Shown in pieces: positions 53,679 to 64,000 of a DNA stretch of 64,000 nucleotides. The notes beneath the pieces were generated by a model. The model was not told the origin of the DNA, did not search any database, and was given only the letters and a program-made list of their open reading frames with translations. Source of the DNA: Plotosus lineatus (lineage: Eukaryota; Chordata; Actinopteri; Siluriformes; Plotosidae); the NCBI GenBank assembly GCA_024760905.1, contig CM045746.1:8754466-8818465 (forward strand), in the 5' to 3' direction. Numbering within the stretch: the stretch's first letter is position 1; every line of letters starts with the position of its first letter. The position numbers and the translations under genes are program-made.

Positions 53679-55488
53679 AATGCAGCCATGAGGCGGGGAA
53701 GGGCATCCGGCGTAAAACGCCACATTAAAAATGCAAATGGTCAAAACTAAATTCATACCGGATCGGTTGAGGCACGGGTTAACAACGACCGCCATCAGTG
53801 CTGTCAACCAACAGGGTGCTGATGGAAATTGGATTACTGTTGGTCGAAGACATCGAAGAAGGAGAGGCGGGAGGCGTGTCCGTAGGCAGAGAGAGAAGAG
53901 GAAATGCATGAGTCTAGGACTGAGAGTAGGGACTTTGAATGTTGGAACTATGCAAGGAAAAGATAGAGAGCTGGCTGACATGATGCAGAGGAGGAAGGTG
54001 GACTTACTGTGTGTTCAGGAGACCAGGTGGAAAGGTAGCAAGGCTAGAAGCATAGGAGCAGGTTTAAGCTGTTTTATCATGGTGTGGATGGGAAGAGAAA
54101 TGGAGTAGGAGTCATCTTGAAGGAGGGGTTTTTCAGGAATGTTCTAGAAGTGAAAAGAGTGTCAGATAGAGTGATGAGTCTCAAGTTAGAAATTGAAGGC
54201 ATGATGGTCAATGTTGTTAGTGCTTATGCCCCACAGGCAGGACGTGAGCTAGAAGAGAAGGAGATATTCTGTAGTGAGTTAGATGAAGTGATGCACAGTA
54301 CCCCCCAGAGGTGAAAGGGTTGTCATTGGGGCAGACTTCAATGGACATGTTGGTGCAGGCAACAGAGGGGACGAGGAAGTGATGGGCAGGTTTGGTATCC
54401 AGGACAGGAACACAGAAGGACAGATGTTGATAGATTGGATGGAAATGGCTGTGGTAAATACTTTCTTCAAGAAGAAACAGGAGCATAGAATGACTTATAA
54501 AAGTAGAGGTAGGAGCACACAGGAAGACTACTGTAGGCGATTTGTGCCTTTGTGGATCTGGAGAAAGCATATGACAGGGTGCCGAGAGAAGAACTGTGGT
54601 ATTGTATGAGGAAGTCTGGAGTGGCAGAGAAGTATGTTAGAGTAGTGCAGGACATGTATGAGAGATGCAAGACAGTGGTGAGGTGTGCTGTCGGTGTGAC
54701 AGAAGAGTTCAAGGTGAAGGTGGGACTGCATCAAGGATCAGCTCTCAGCCCCTTCTTGTTTGCTATGGTGATGGACAGGCTGACAGACGAGGTTAGACAA
54801 GAATCTTCATGGACTATGATGTTTGCAGATGACATCGTGATCTGTAGTGAGAGCAGAGAACAAGTGGAGGAAAATCTAGAGAGGTGGAGGTATGCCCTGG
54901 AAAGGAGGGGAATTAAGGTTAGTCTCAGTAAGACAGAATACATGTGTGTGAACGACAAGGACCCAAGAGGAACGGTGAGGTTACAGGGGGCAGAGATAAA
55001 GAAGGTGGAGGATTTTAAGTACTTAGGCTCAACAATCCAGAACAATGGAGAGTGTGGAAAAGAGGTGAAGAAGCACGTGCATGCAGGTTGGAATGGATGG
55101 AGAAAAGTGTTCGGTGTGATGTGTGATAGGAGAGTATTGGCAAGAATGAAAGGAAAAGTGTACAAGACGGGGATGAGGCCAGCGATGTTGTATGGTTTAG
55201 AGACAGTGACCCTGGGGTCAGAGTTGGAGGTAGCAGAGATGAAAATGTTGAGGTTCTCTTTGGGAGTAACGAGGATGGATAGGATCAGAAATGAGTACAT
55301 CAGAGGGACAGCACATGTAGAAGGCCCAGAGGAAGACCAAAGAGAAGATTTATGGATGTGATGAAGGCGGACATGAAGGTCATTGGAGTAAGAGTAGAAG
55401 ATGCAGAGGATAGGGAGAGATGGAGGCAGATCATTTGCTGTGGCGACCACTGAAGGGAACAGCCGAAAGGAAAAGAAGAAGAAAGAAG
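53679..55488 (+). mobile_element. RTE LINE copy G, internally deleted, perfect 17-bp TSD
   Basis: It starts AATGCAGCCATGAGGCGGGG, immediately after ATACAGCCATGACAAGC (53662-53678), and ends AAAGAAGAAGAAAGAAG before the same 17 bp at 55489-55505. A third perfect copy of this word lies at 55767-55783 after a SINE. Internal deletions: about 54540 (second half of endonuclease through N-terminal RT) and about 55318 (C-terminal part). About 80 bp of 5' UTR is also missing near 53698. Confidence 0.93.
53731..55361 (+). pseudogene. RTE ORF of copy G (partial endonuclease fused to RT palm)
   Basis: Endonuclease N-terminal half: LRVGTLNVGTMQGKDRELAD, LCVQETRWKG, VVSAYAPQAG and a frameshifted GADFNGHVG region. 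At 54540 the frame passes directly into FVPLWIWRKHM, and in the other frame into MDLEKAYDRVPREELWY. RT motifs then are GLHQGSALSPFLFAMVMD, MMFADDIVICS and FKYLGSTIQNNG. The C-terminus is cut at 55318 (GTAHVEGPEEDQREDLWM). Confidence 0.85.
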
Positions 55489-55505
55489 ATACAGCCATGA
55501 CAAGC

Positions 55506-55766
55506 CCCCAGTGCAGCTAACTGGGTTATCAAAGGCGGGCCATGTCTCTCCCTGTCTATGGTGAGAGGCATGTAAAAGAACCATTGCTGACTTTCGTAGA
55601 GTAGGCTGCAAAGCCGTCAGCGTGTTTCTATCCCTTGCCAAAAACGGTTGTGACAGGAAGGGCATCCGACTTAAAAACCTATGCCAAATCAAAAGTGCGA
55701 ATCAGATGATTCGCTGTGGCGACTCCCGAGTAAAAAGGGAAAAAGCCGAAAGGAAGACAGACATAC
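55506..55766 (+). mobile_element. SINE-1A, 5'-truncated, sharing the LINE's TSD
   Basis: Starts CCCAGTGCAGCTAACTGGGT, passes CAGCGTGTTTCTA, and carries both the RTE 5' UTR piece (TGACAGGAAGGGCATCCGAC) and 3' piece (GATGATTCGCTGTGGCGACT), ending AAAGCCGAAAGGAAGACAG. Flanked by ATACAGCCATGACAAGC on both sides (55489-55505, 55767-55783). Confidence 0.92.
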
Positions 55767-55769
55767 ATA

Positions 55770-55817
55770 CAGCCATGACAAGCTGTTATGGCTGCCGCCT
55801 ATGCCAGAATTCTGGCA
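55770..55817. other. Two inverted repeats at the double-insertion site
   Basis: CAGCCATGACA (55770-55780), loop AGC, then TGTTATGGCTG (55784-55794) is an 11-bp arm pair with one mismatch. TGCCAGAATTCTGGCA at 55802-55817 is a perfect 16-bp palindrome. Confidence 0.8.
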
Positions 55818-55837
55818 CAGCACCCAGCTTGATTGAT

Positions 55838-56165
55838 TGAGTGGTGGCCTGGTGGTAAGGAGCTGGATTGCCGATCCTAAGGTTGGAGGTTCAAGTCCCA
55901 CTGTCAACTACTGTACTGCCAATGCAGCTAACTGGGTTATCAAAAGCGGGCCATGTCTCTCACTGTCTATGGTGTGAGGCATGTAAAAGAACCATTGCTG
56001 ACTTTCGCCAAGAGTAGGCTGCATAGCCATCAACGTGTTTTTGCCCTGTGATGGCCTGGCGAGCAAACCAGGGTGTACTCTGCCCTCCCCCAGAGTCGGC
56101 TGAGATGGGTGCCAGCCTCCCTGCGATCCTAATTAGGATGAAACGGTTCAGAAAATGAATGAAAA
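55838..56165 (+). mobile_element. SINE-1, tail B
   Basis: Head GTGGTGGCCTGGTGGTAAGG, B box GGTTCAAGTCC, body, tail B ending TTAGGATGAAACGGTTCAGA. Confidence 0.88.
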
Positions 56166-56169
56166 AAAT

Positions 56170-56295
56170 TTTTGCTACTGGAACAATAGGAAGTTAGCAT
56201 TAGCAGCCCTGGTTTGCTAGCAGAACAATATGAAGCTAGCATTAGCGACACTACTGGTTTGATAGTAGACCAATAGGAAGTTTCGCTATTCTCTC
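56170..56295. repeat. Three-copy tandem repeat, about 40-45 bp
   Basis: Units start TTTGCTA or TTTGATA and contain ACAATAGGAAGTTAGCATTA or variants. Confidence 0.7.
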
Positions 56296-56299
56296 GGAG

Positions 56300-57278
56300 A
56301 TCTACTACTAGGATATCTCCTTGTGACCAAGGATAGAATATATAGATATAGATTATGTACTGTGCATAAATGTGTTTTATTTTTAATTCACCTCCAGTTT
56401 GCTGTAATGTTGCTGAACTGGTCAAACTTTGTGTTGTAATCCTCTGTATTCGTGACGATTTTAGAACAAGTTCCAATAATCATGGCTCTGTTTCGGTTTG
56501 TGCCAAAGACAACTGGAATTTTAAAAAAAACAAAACGCACAACTTGGCACAATAATCATGATCATGTTTGAACTTGCAGGTATCAGCAAGGCTTAAGTAT
56601 CTAATAAAACTTTATAATTTCAAACAATCTATAATGAACTATAATGAGTAGTAAGTTGGAGTTATTTGAACTAATTAAGGGCTGGGTTTTAGTCTGTTAT
56701 TTTATATCACAACTTTTATAAAAAAAAAAAAAATTTGTATTTTAGGTTATTACAGTATTATTAGTCTGATTTTTTTAGCTAAATATTAAATAACATCAGT
56801 CGGGGACAAATGAATTCTTTATTAATCACATGAGCAGTTTATTTTCTCATAAAAAGATTAAATAGCTCAGATCGGTCTACGCACAAATTTAAAAAACAAT
56901 ACTACCACCACCAACAACAACACCTAAAATGCTATAAATTCCTTGTTGAGGAAAACATGACCTTCTGCATTCTTATCAACAGATAGCCGATATACTGAAG
57001 CTTCCGAAGAAATTTAAATCAAAAGTTTACTCGGATTTCAAATGCCATACCTAAACTTTTGCATTCCAGCTACACATGTCACACAGTTCACCTGGAAAAA
57101 AATATGCGAAATAAATTAACTAAATAAAATGCTGAATATTTTAAAGTATGCAAAAGTCAAGAACTTTGAGCACAGAATATTTTTTTAAAGTCTTGTTATA
57201 TTTGAATGTTAGATTTGAATAATTCAAAAAGATAACAAGCATATTGAGGCAAGACTAAAATTAAACAGTTAATTGAGT
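56300..57278. other. No gene recognised
   Basis: AT-rich, no motif or splice-flanked ORF. Confidence 0.5.
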
Positions 57279-57294
57279 GAATGAATCACTAGTT

Positions 57295-57718
57295 GCCCCT
57301 ACGGCTGAACAGAAGAGCGTGCTCCCCCCACCCACCCCCCCGGCCCGGGGCAGGGGGTGCCTGAGGCCGTGACCTTCCAGTCAGAAAATGGGCAGTGGTG
57401 GCCTAGTGGTAAAGGTGCTGGATCACTGATCCCAAGGTTGGGGGTTCAAGCCCCACTCACGAGTTGTTTCTGTCTCCCCCAGTGCAGATAACTGGGTTAT
57501 CAAAGGCGGGCCATGTCGCTCACTGTCTATGGTGAGAGGTTCATGGAAAAGAACCATTGCTGACTTTCGACAAGACTAACTGCTCAGCCATCAGCGTGTT
57601 TCCGTCCTGTGATGGCCCGGCCAGCTATTCAGGGTGTACTCTGCCCTCGCCTAGAGTCGGCTGGGTTGGGTGCCAGCCTCCCCGTGACCCTAATTAGGAT
57701 TAAGTGGTTACGGAAAAT
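57295..57718 (+). mobile_element. SINE-1 tail B with an extra GC-rich 5' segment inside its TSD
   Basis: The direct repeat GAATGAATCACTAGTT lies at 57279-57294 and 57719-57734. The insert begins with 92 bp of GC-rich sequence (CTACGGCTGAACAGAAGAGC, then C-runs and GGCCCGGGGCAGGGGGTG). The tRNA head then starts at 57387 (GGGCAGTGGTGGCCTAGTGG), followed by normal body and tail B. The extra segment is not found in other SINE-1 copies here. Confidence 0.82.
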
Positions 57719-57734
57719 GAATGAATCACTAGTT

Positions 57735-58169
57735 TGGTTACTCATGAACAATAATATCTTTTCCAGACTTCTTTTACTTGGTTTCATTCCAATAAATACC
57801 CTTTAACCGGATTTTTAAAAAATGTAATTTCACTTTTGTACTATGTGAGAGTATTTCATGTAATCTTAACCCTTATTTTACATTGAGGCCACACAATCTC
57901 CACATCATCTCCACAACTCAAAAAGGCATAGAGCTCCAAGGTTTATGATCACACTTGGAGTATGATCGGGCTATAAAAGGCAACAGGGTGTATCCAAGAG
58001 AAGAAACTTGAAGAAATATCTGTTTCCAAGTTCATCAAGATCCCCCATGATGTTACATTCTGTTAAGGCATACTGAATTGCAGCAAATATTTTGTCACAG
58101 TCATCACGATTCCACCAAATTCATTTCAAATCATCACAATTTGGGACCCCCCAAATTCATCATGGACAA
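57735..58169. other. No gene recognised
   Basis: AT-rich lead-in to the minisatellite. Confidence 0.45.
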
Positions 58170-59700
58170 AATGTATTTGTGAGAGTCTATAGTGTTGATG
58201 TAAGAATGTATAGTGTGGAAGTGAGAATGTATTGTGTGGAGGTAAGAGTGCACGTGAGAGAGTATAGTGTGAATGTGGGTGTGCATGTGAAAGTGTATCA
58301 TGCAGATGTGAGAGTATAAGTGTGCATGCAAGTGTATAATGTAGATGTGAGAGTGTATAATTTTGAATGTGAGAGTGTATAGTGCGGATGTGAGTGTATA
58401 TGTGATGTGACGGTGTATAATGTGGATGTGAGTGTATATGGGATGTGACAGTGTATAATATGGATGTGAGTGTATATGGGATGTGACAATGTATAATGTG
58501 GATATGAGTGTATATGGGATGTGACAGTGTATAATGTGGATGTGAGTGTATATGAGATGTGACAGTGTATAATGTGGATGTGACAGTGTATAATGTGGAT
58601 GTGAGTGTATATGGGATGTGACAGTGTATAATGTGGATATGAGAGTGTACAGTATAATTTGGATGTGAGTGTATATGGGATGTGACAGTGTATAATGTGG
58701 ATGTGAGTGTATATGAGATGAGACAGTGTATAATGTGGATATGAGAGTGTACAGTATAATTTGGATGTGAGTGTATATGGGATGTGAAAGTGTATAATGT
58801 GGATATGAGATGGTACAGTATAATGTAGATGTGAGTGTATATGGGATGTGACAGTGTATAATGTGGATGTGAGAGTGTATAATATGGATGTGAGTGTATA
58901 TGGGATGTGACAGTGTATAATGTGGATGTGAGACTGTATAATGTGGATGTGAGTGTATATGGGATGTGACAGTGTATAATGTGGATATGAGAGTGTACAG
59001 TATAATGTGGATGTGAGTGTATATGGGATGTGAAAGTGTATAATGTGGATGTGAGAGTGTATAATGTGGATGTGACAGTGTATAGTGTGGATATGAGATG
59101 GTACAGTATAATGTGGATGTGAGTGTATATGGGATGTGACAGTGTATAATGTGGATGTGAAAGTGTATAATGTGGATGTGACAGTGTATAATGTGGATGT
59201 GAGTGTATATGAGATGTGACAGTGTATAATGTGGATGTGAGTGTATATGGGATGTGACAGTGTATAATGTGGATGTGAGTGTATATGAGATGTGACAGTG
59301 TATAATGTGGATGTGACAGTGTATAATGTGGATGTGAATGTATATGGGATGTGACAGTGTATATGGGATGTGACAGTGTATAATGTGAATGTGAGAGTGC
59401 ATAATGTGGATTTGAGTGTATATGGGATGTGAGAGTGCATAATGTGGATTTGAGTGTATATGGGATGTGAGAGTGCATAATGTGGATTTGAGTGTATATG
59501 GGATGTGAGAGTGCATAATGTGGATATGAGAGTGTGTAGTGTGGATGTGCAAGTGTATTGTGCAAATGTGAAATTGAAAGTGTGAACGTGAAAATTTGTA
59601 GCGTGAATGTGGGTGTGTGTATAGTGTGGATGTAAGAGTGTATGGTGTGGATGTGAGAGTGTATAGTTTGGATGTGAGATGTCTATCATATGGTTGCGGG
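58170..59700. repeat. 1.5-kb minisatellite, 38-bp unit made of two 19-bp halves
   Basis: The unit is GTGTATAATGTGGATGTGA plus GTGTATATGGGATGTGACA. The halves are related. Variants contain an inserted GTACAGTATAAT. The edges (58170-58380 and 59540-59700) are more degenerate, and the centre is more uniform. Confidence 0.93.
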
Positions 59701-59751
59701 AGTGTATAGTGTTTGCATGATAATTTACACTAATATTTGTGTGAGTGTTAC

Positions 59752-59848
59752 AGCTACCACGCCCTCACCCAGAGTTGCCTGAGATGGGCACTAGCCTCCC
59801 CATGAACCTAATTAGGATTAGGTGGTTCAGAAAATGAACAAATGGATG
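59752..59848 (+). mobile_element. SINE tail B fragment
   Basis: CGCCCTCACCCAGAGTTGCC to AATTAGGATTAGGTGGTTCA with an ATGGATG-like end. Confidence 0.7.
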
Positions 59849-60545
59849 AATAATTTACACTATACACTCTCATGGCCACACTATATAGTTTGTTATAGTT
59901 CTGTCTTCATCGTTGTCCCTTTGTCACACAAATTGTTATGTGTACAGATTATCAATAGCATATATTTCAGTTTCCAAAGCAGTTTCTCATATAAGCGTAA
60001 TTAAATAAAAATGTACTTTATCAGACAGACGATTGTGTAGAAACTCAGGATTTCCTTCTGCATACTCTGGAAATTAGCAGAGGAATGAACCCATAGCTCC
60101 TTCAACAAACATTTCCAAAACCAACATTAGGCGTTAACCATGGACTTGGCAGGCGTGTAGGTGTTAGTTTGCATATCAACCCCTCCCTTGGTGCCAGTAG
60201 ATCGTGTGATCCACACCATTGCAATGAAACAACCATTATATAAAAGGTCAGAGTTAACCACACATGGTTCCAATCATGTATTTACCCAGAAGCCTACCAG
60301 CTCCACCCAGTCAGACTGCATGAGCTATTTTTATAACCGGTTTCTAACTCTGACGTAATGACTGCAGATTAGCAGCCTGAAAGACGAGGTTTCATGAATG
60401 TGATTCATTATTAAATGATTCCATGTATTCAGTGTTTATGCTCACAGTTGAATGTGTAATCCCCTCCACCTGGAGCGAATAACGTCATATTCACATGATC
60501 AAAAAAATTCGGACTCTTAGTAACAGCTGCTGGTCATTAAAATGC
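59849..60545. other. No gene recognised
   Basis: Unique AT-rich sequence without motif. Confidence 0.45.
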
Positions 60546-60555
60546 ACTTTTACAT

Positions 60556-60810
60556 CTTCTTCTTTTCCTTTCGGCTCTTCCCTTCAGGGGTCGCCACAGC
60601 GAATCATCTGCCTCCATCTCACCCTGTCTTCTGCATCTTCTTCTTTTACACCAACTGCCTTCATGTCCTCCTTCATCACATCCATCAATCGTCTTTTTTG
60701 GTCGTCCTCTAGGCCTTCTGCCTGGTAGTTCCAACCTCAACATCCTACTACCAATATACTCACTATCCCTCCTCTGTACATGTCCAAACCATCTCAATCT
60801 AGCCTCTCTG
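60556..60810 (-). mobile_element. RTE LINE 3' stub (255 bp) with 10-bp TSD
   Basis: Holds the last codons (LRWFGHVQRRDSEYIGSRML region, LELPGRRPRGRPKK) and the 3' terminus. Direct repeat ACTTTTACAT at 60546-60555 and 60811-60820. Confidence 0.92.
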
Positions 60811-60820
60811 ACTTTTACAT

Positions 60821-61087
60821 AAAGTTTAATAAAATAGGAGGAAAAGATTGAGTGTAAAATCTGTTTTTATTTTTAAAAAACACCTGAAATTTAATAATTA
60901 TTGGTTTATATTGAAGTAATATTTACAAGCATTTCAACTTATTTTAACATGATTTTCATACTTGATTTAGTTATGATTCATTAAAAATGATTCGTTTATG
61001 ATTTCATTTAATTTATTTTATGTAATTGTTTATAAATTAGCTCTTTATAATTAATTGAGAATTATTTTTATGATTTGAATGATTTTT
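60821..61087. other. AT-rich spacer, nothing recognised
   Basis: Runs of ATTTA and TTAAT. Confidence 0.45.
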
Positions 61088-61350
61088 CACTCATTCACTC
61101 GCTCAACGATCCGCTTAATCTCACTATGATGGTCGCAGGGAGGCAAACATTCACACTCACATCTACGGGCAATTTGGAACAGCCTATGAGTCTCATATGG
61201 AGTGTGGGAGGAAACTGGAGTTCCCAGGGGAAACCCACGCGATGATGAGGAGAACAAACTCCACAGCGAAACACCCAAACCCAAGACTTGAATCCAGGAC
61301 CTTCTTGCTGCCGGGTAGATGTGCTCGCCGCTATGTCGCCATGCCACCCA
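61088..61350 (-). mobile_element. SINE-3, tail B shortened
   Basis: On the plus strand: inverted end (CCGCTTAATCTCACTATGAT), ACATTCACACTCACATCTAC, GAGTGTGGGAGGAAACTGGA, inverted head (TATGTCGCCATGCCACCC). Confidence 0.78.
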
Positions 61351-61477
61351 ATGATTTTTACAATTTATTTGTTTGTTATTTTTGTGTATCATATGTTTCA
61401 TTTATGATTTGTTTATTTTCAGACATGACTCATAGGAAATTATTGATTAATGATTCATGTGATTCTTATATACTTTA
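61351..61477. other. Short AT-rich spacer
   Basis: Nothing recognised. Confidence 0.4.
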
Positions 61478-61718
61478 CCCCCGGTGCAGCTTACTGGGTT
61501 ATCAAAGGCCGGCGATGCCTCTCACTGTCTGTGGTGTGAGGTTCATGTAAAAGAACCATTGCTGACTTTTGTCAAGAGTAGCTGCATAGCCATCAGCGTG
61601 TTTCTGCCTGTGATGGCCTGGCGAGTCGTCCAGAGTGTACTCTGCCCTCACCCAGAGTCGGCTGAGATGGGCACCGGCCTTCCCACGACCCTAATTAGGA
61701 TTAAGTGATTCAGAAATG
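61478..61718 (+). mobile_element. SINE-1, tail B, 5'-truncated
   Basis: Begins GGTGCAGCTTACTGGGTTAT and ends TAATTAGGATTAAGTGATTC. Confidence 0.85.
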
Positions 61719-63142
61719 TGATTCTCATACTGGATTTGTTTCGGATTCATTTTTCATTCATCTTTATGATTAGTTTAATTTAATGTTATAATGATTCACT
61801 TTGAATTCAATCATTTAAGTGAGTTTAACATATGATTCATTTATGATTCATGTGGTTCTTATACTTGTGTAACTCAAACTTCATTTATTTGCATATGATT
61901 AATTCATTTTTAACCCACATGTTATTCACATACTGTCATGTGGTATATTTAATTCTTTTAACAGAAGGAAGATGATGATGAAGTTGTAAATGTTTCTTAT
62001 GAGTTGTTTATTTGACTGATTTGAACACATGGCTCACTTGTGATTCATTTTGTGTGTCATAAATTTTTATTACAGGTACAGATGTAGGATGTTGGCTTCA
62101 GTCATAATGACATGTTTCAGCCGATTGTCTCTGCACATATATTATTTTTCTAACGTTTCCCTGAGGGCGAGTCTGAATCACTGTTTGTTTGATTGATGGA
62201 ATGTGAACATCAGAGCTGATTTTTTTTTTTTATGGATAAGCAGAAAAGTTGAAGGAAAATAATGATCAGAATAGTAAATATTTCTGAATATCTCTACATC
62301 TCCCAGTGTTAGATCAGAGCCAAAAGCAGAGCGGAAGGGACAGAGAGGTGGGACCAGGTCAGGCGCCACATTTTGGGTGGGATCACAGACTCCTGCCAAG
62401 AACCGTCTCTGAACAGAACTGTTCATATTCACACACACACTTTTTAATGTGTCAAGAGGCCTTACAGGATGGGCTGGAACAACAAGGGAGGTTTGGGTGT
62501 GCCATGATAAGAGCACTGTGTGTGTGTTCTACATTTCCTCTAAGTGAATGACTGCTTCCTGTCCATCTTCACTGTGTGTAATCATTAAAACTCTCATTGT
62601 TCCTGAAATAATATCACACCAAGTGATGTATCCTAATCTGCTACACAGACACTTATTAAAAAAGACATACTCATACTCATAAGACGAATGTCATCATGTG
62701 ATCGTTTATGTAACATCACAAATAATTCATTTTCAACAACCAATCTCTAATTCTTAATCAAATGCATACCTCAGATTATAGCACAACTGTAGCATACATA
62801 TACCAGGCCACAGAAATCTCATTAAAGCTTGCGGCGAAACACAGCTCAACAACTGTTATTGGTCTACTTGCTAACTCGTATTTCCTCCTACGCATCTTTC
62901 TCTGAAAATATTGGAAGCCTACAATGAAGATATTTTATTTTATCAAACCTTTATATACACAATACAGTATACAGTTTGAGGCTCAGTAATGGCTGTAGTT
63001 CATTATGCTAGTCGGTTTAATCCACACTTAAAAACTAGTTACCATGCAGTGCATTAAGCTGCTCGTTCAGCTGAATATAGCTGACATAATATATTTCAGA
63101 CACTGTTTCAGTACAAATTTACTCCGTGTATTATTCCTCAGG
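61719..63142. other. No gene recognised
   Basis: Two overlapping ORFs of 81-112 codons on opposite strands at 62178-62551 show no family motif, and no splice sites frame them. Confidence 0.45.
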
Positions 63143-63345
63143 GCGGCACGGTGGTGTAGTGGTTAGCATGTCCACCTCACAGCAAGAAGGCCGAGGTTCA
63201 ATTCCAGGCCTGGGCGTTTCTGTGCGGAGTTTGCATATTCTCCTTGTGCTTGTGTGGGTTCCCCTGGGTACTCCAGTTTTCTCCCACGGTCCAAAAACCT
63301 GCACAGTAGGCTAATTGGCTGTTCTAAATTGCCCATAGGTTCGCA
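63143..63345 (+). mobile_element. SINE-3 head and body, tail B absent
   Basis: Best-preserved SINE-3 head (GGCGGCACGGTGGTGTAGTG, TTAGCATGTCCACCTCACAG, B box GGTTCAATTCC). The body reaches AAATTGCCCATAGG and then changes to an unrelated module instead of tail B. Confidence 0.85.
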
Positions 63346-63470
63346 TCGTGCAGAAGGCAATGGCAAATCACTGCACTATCCTTGCCAAGAAAACCTCAAT
63401 GAAGATGATAATTAAGGCGTTAACCTTCATTGCAGGTCGCCAAGAGTCGTCCTACGACTGGGAAGGTACC
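63346..63470 (+). mobile_element. BovB/Sauria-SINE-like LINE tail module
   Basis: GCAGAAGGCAATGGCAAATC, CACTGCACTATCCTTGCCAA followed by GAAAACCT, and AGGTCGCCAAGAGTCGTCCT followed by ACGACTGG. They occur in the same order as the 3' end of BovB-type RTE LINEs and the SINEs that copy it. Recognised from memory. Only one copy is in the window. Confidence 0.5.
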
Positions 63471-64000
63471 AGACCATTATTTCTCATGTAAGGCTTTACT
63501 CTACCCCAATAAATTCCTTTTTATTGAAAGTCAATTTTTTAATGGATCACGTGACACCAACCAGCCATCAATCATGACACCAACCAGGTTGCTCAAGTGG
63601 CACATCAACAAGGGGTGTGACTATCAATGTGAAGTTTGAATCCAGGTTAATGCTGCAGCAATTCATTGTTGAAAATCCATGGCAGCTAACTGTCCAAGCT
63701 CTAATGGGAGGGAGGGATGTACAGTATTCACTTAGATCGTCTTCACTTACAGTAATCACCAGCCAAGTAATAGCATCTATAATCTCATTTGTGTAAAGAA
63801 GTAGATGCTGTCTTATTTGACTGTTTGGCATCATGGTTTGGTGTTAAATAGGAGGCATGTCCTTGCTGATGTCCCTCCCAAGTTGGTGGAGGTTGTGTGT
63901 TTGTGTGTGATGGTACATATGTGCTGTGAGGGAATACTTTTCATCATTATTATCATCATCGTCTATCACTTATTCCGGGGTCAGGTAGCAGCCTAAGCAA
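63471..64000. other. No gene recognised
   Basis: The direct repeat GACACCAACCAG occurs twice near 63551 and 63575. A short ATC array lies near 63943-63960. Confidence 0.45.

Noticed and set aside
58126..59689. Three overlapping 460-480-codon minus-strand ORFs
   Set aside because: All three frames are open because the 38-bp repeat lacks stop-complement triplets; this is composition, not selection.
62178..62551. Overlapping 112- and 81-codon ORFs
   Set aside because: No recognised motif, no splice or start context, and both strands open; no basis for a gene.

Overview
This is vertebrate nuclear DNA, most likely from a teleost. Evidence: spliced coding exons with canonical splice sites, very many (CA/GT)n and other microsatellites, tRNA-headed SINEs, and RTE-, L2- and CR1-like LINEs of types common in fish. 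A repeat at 38222-38440 resembles one I know from otophysan (catfish-like) sequences, but the species cannot be fixed from the sequence alone. No operons, CRISPR arrays or functional tRNA/rRNA genes were seen.

Host gene. The only convincing host gene is on the minus strand at 2970-5183: three phase-compatible exons of a Kruppel-like factor of the KLF3 type. They comprise a MLMYDYP start, a PVDLS motif for the CtBP corepressor, and a Pro/Ser-rich repression region. The C2H2 zinc-finger exons are not in the window and should lie beyond position 1. A CpG-rich block with an RFX X-box-like site (12295-12450) is a possible promoter. Every exon has (UG)n close upstream, and intron 1 has (CA)n near its 5' end and (UG)n near its 3' end.

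Retrotransposons. One RTE-clade LINE family dominates. The full element is about 3.15 kb, has one ORF (AP endonuclease, then reverse transcriptase), starts near AATGCAGCCATGAGG, and its stop codon lies only 31 nt from the 3' end. Copies are at 14610-17263, 20517-28708 (a three-layer nest), 40835-45907 (a two-layer nest) and 53679-55488, with short 3' stubs at 29641-29765 and 60556-60810. Target-site duplications support most boundaries. No copy has an unbroken ORF. A CR1/Rex1-like LINE lies at 48972-52430, an L2 fragment at 37190-38225, and decayed LINE pieces at 6407-6640 and 34270-34640.

SINEs. Three tRNA-headed families are scattered throughout. SINE-1 has a tRNA-Glu-like head and occurs with two different tails: tail A, a fusion of the RTE element's 5' UTR and 3' end, and tail B, an L2-style GATTAAGCGGTTACAGAAAATGAATG module. 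SINE-3, with a tRNA-Val-like head, also carries tail B. SINE-2 has its own body. The most interesting system here is this parasite-host relation between SINE-1A and the RTE element, which resembles Bov-A/Bov-B of ruminants.

Tandem repeats. There are two minisatellites over 1 kb (45908-47165 and 58170-59700), whose minus strands are open in all three frames only because of composition, plus many dinucleotide arrays. The remaining stretches are AT-rich and show no supportable gene.
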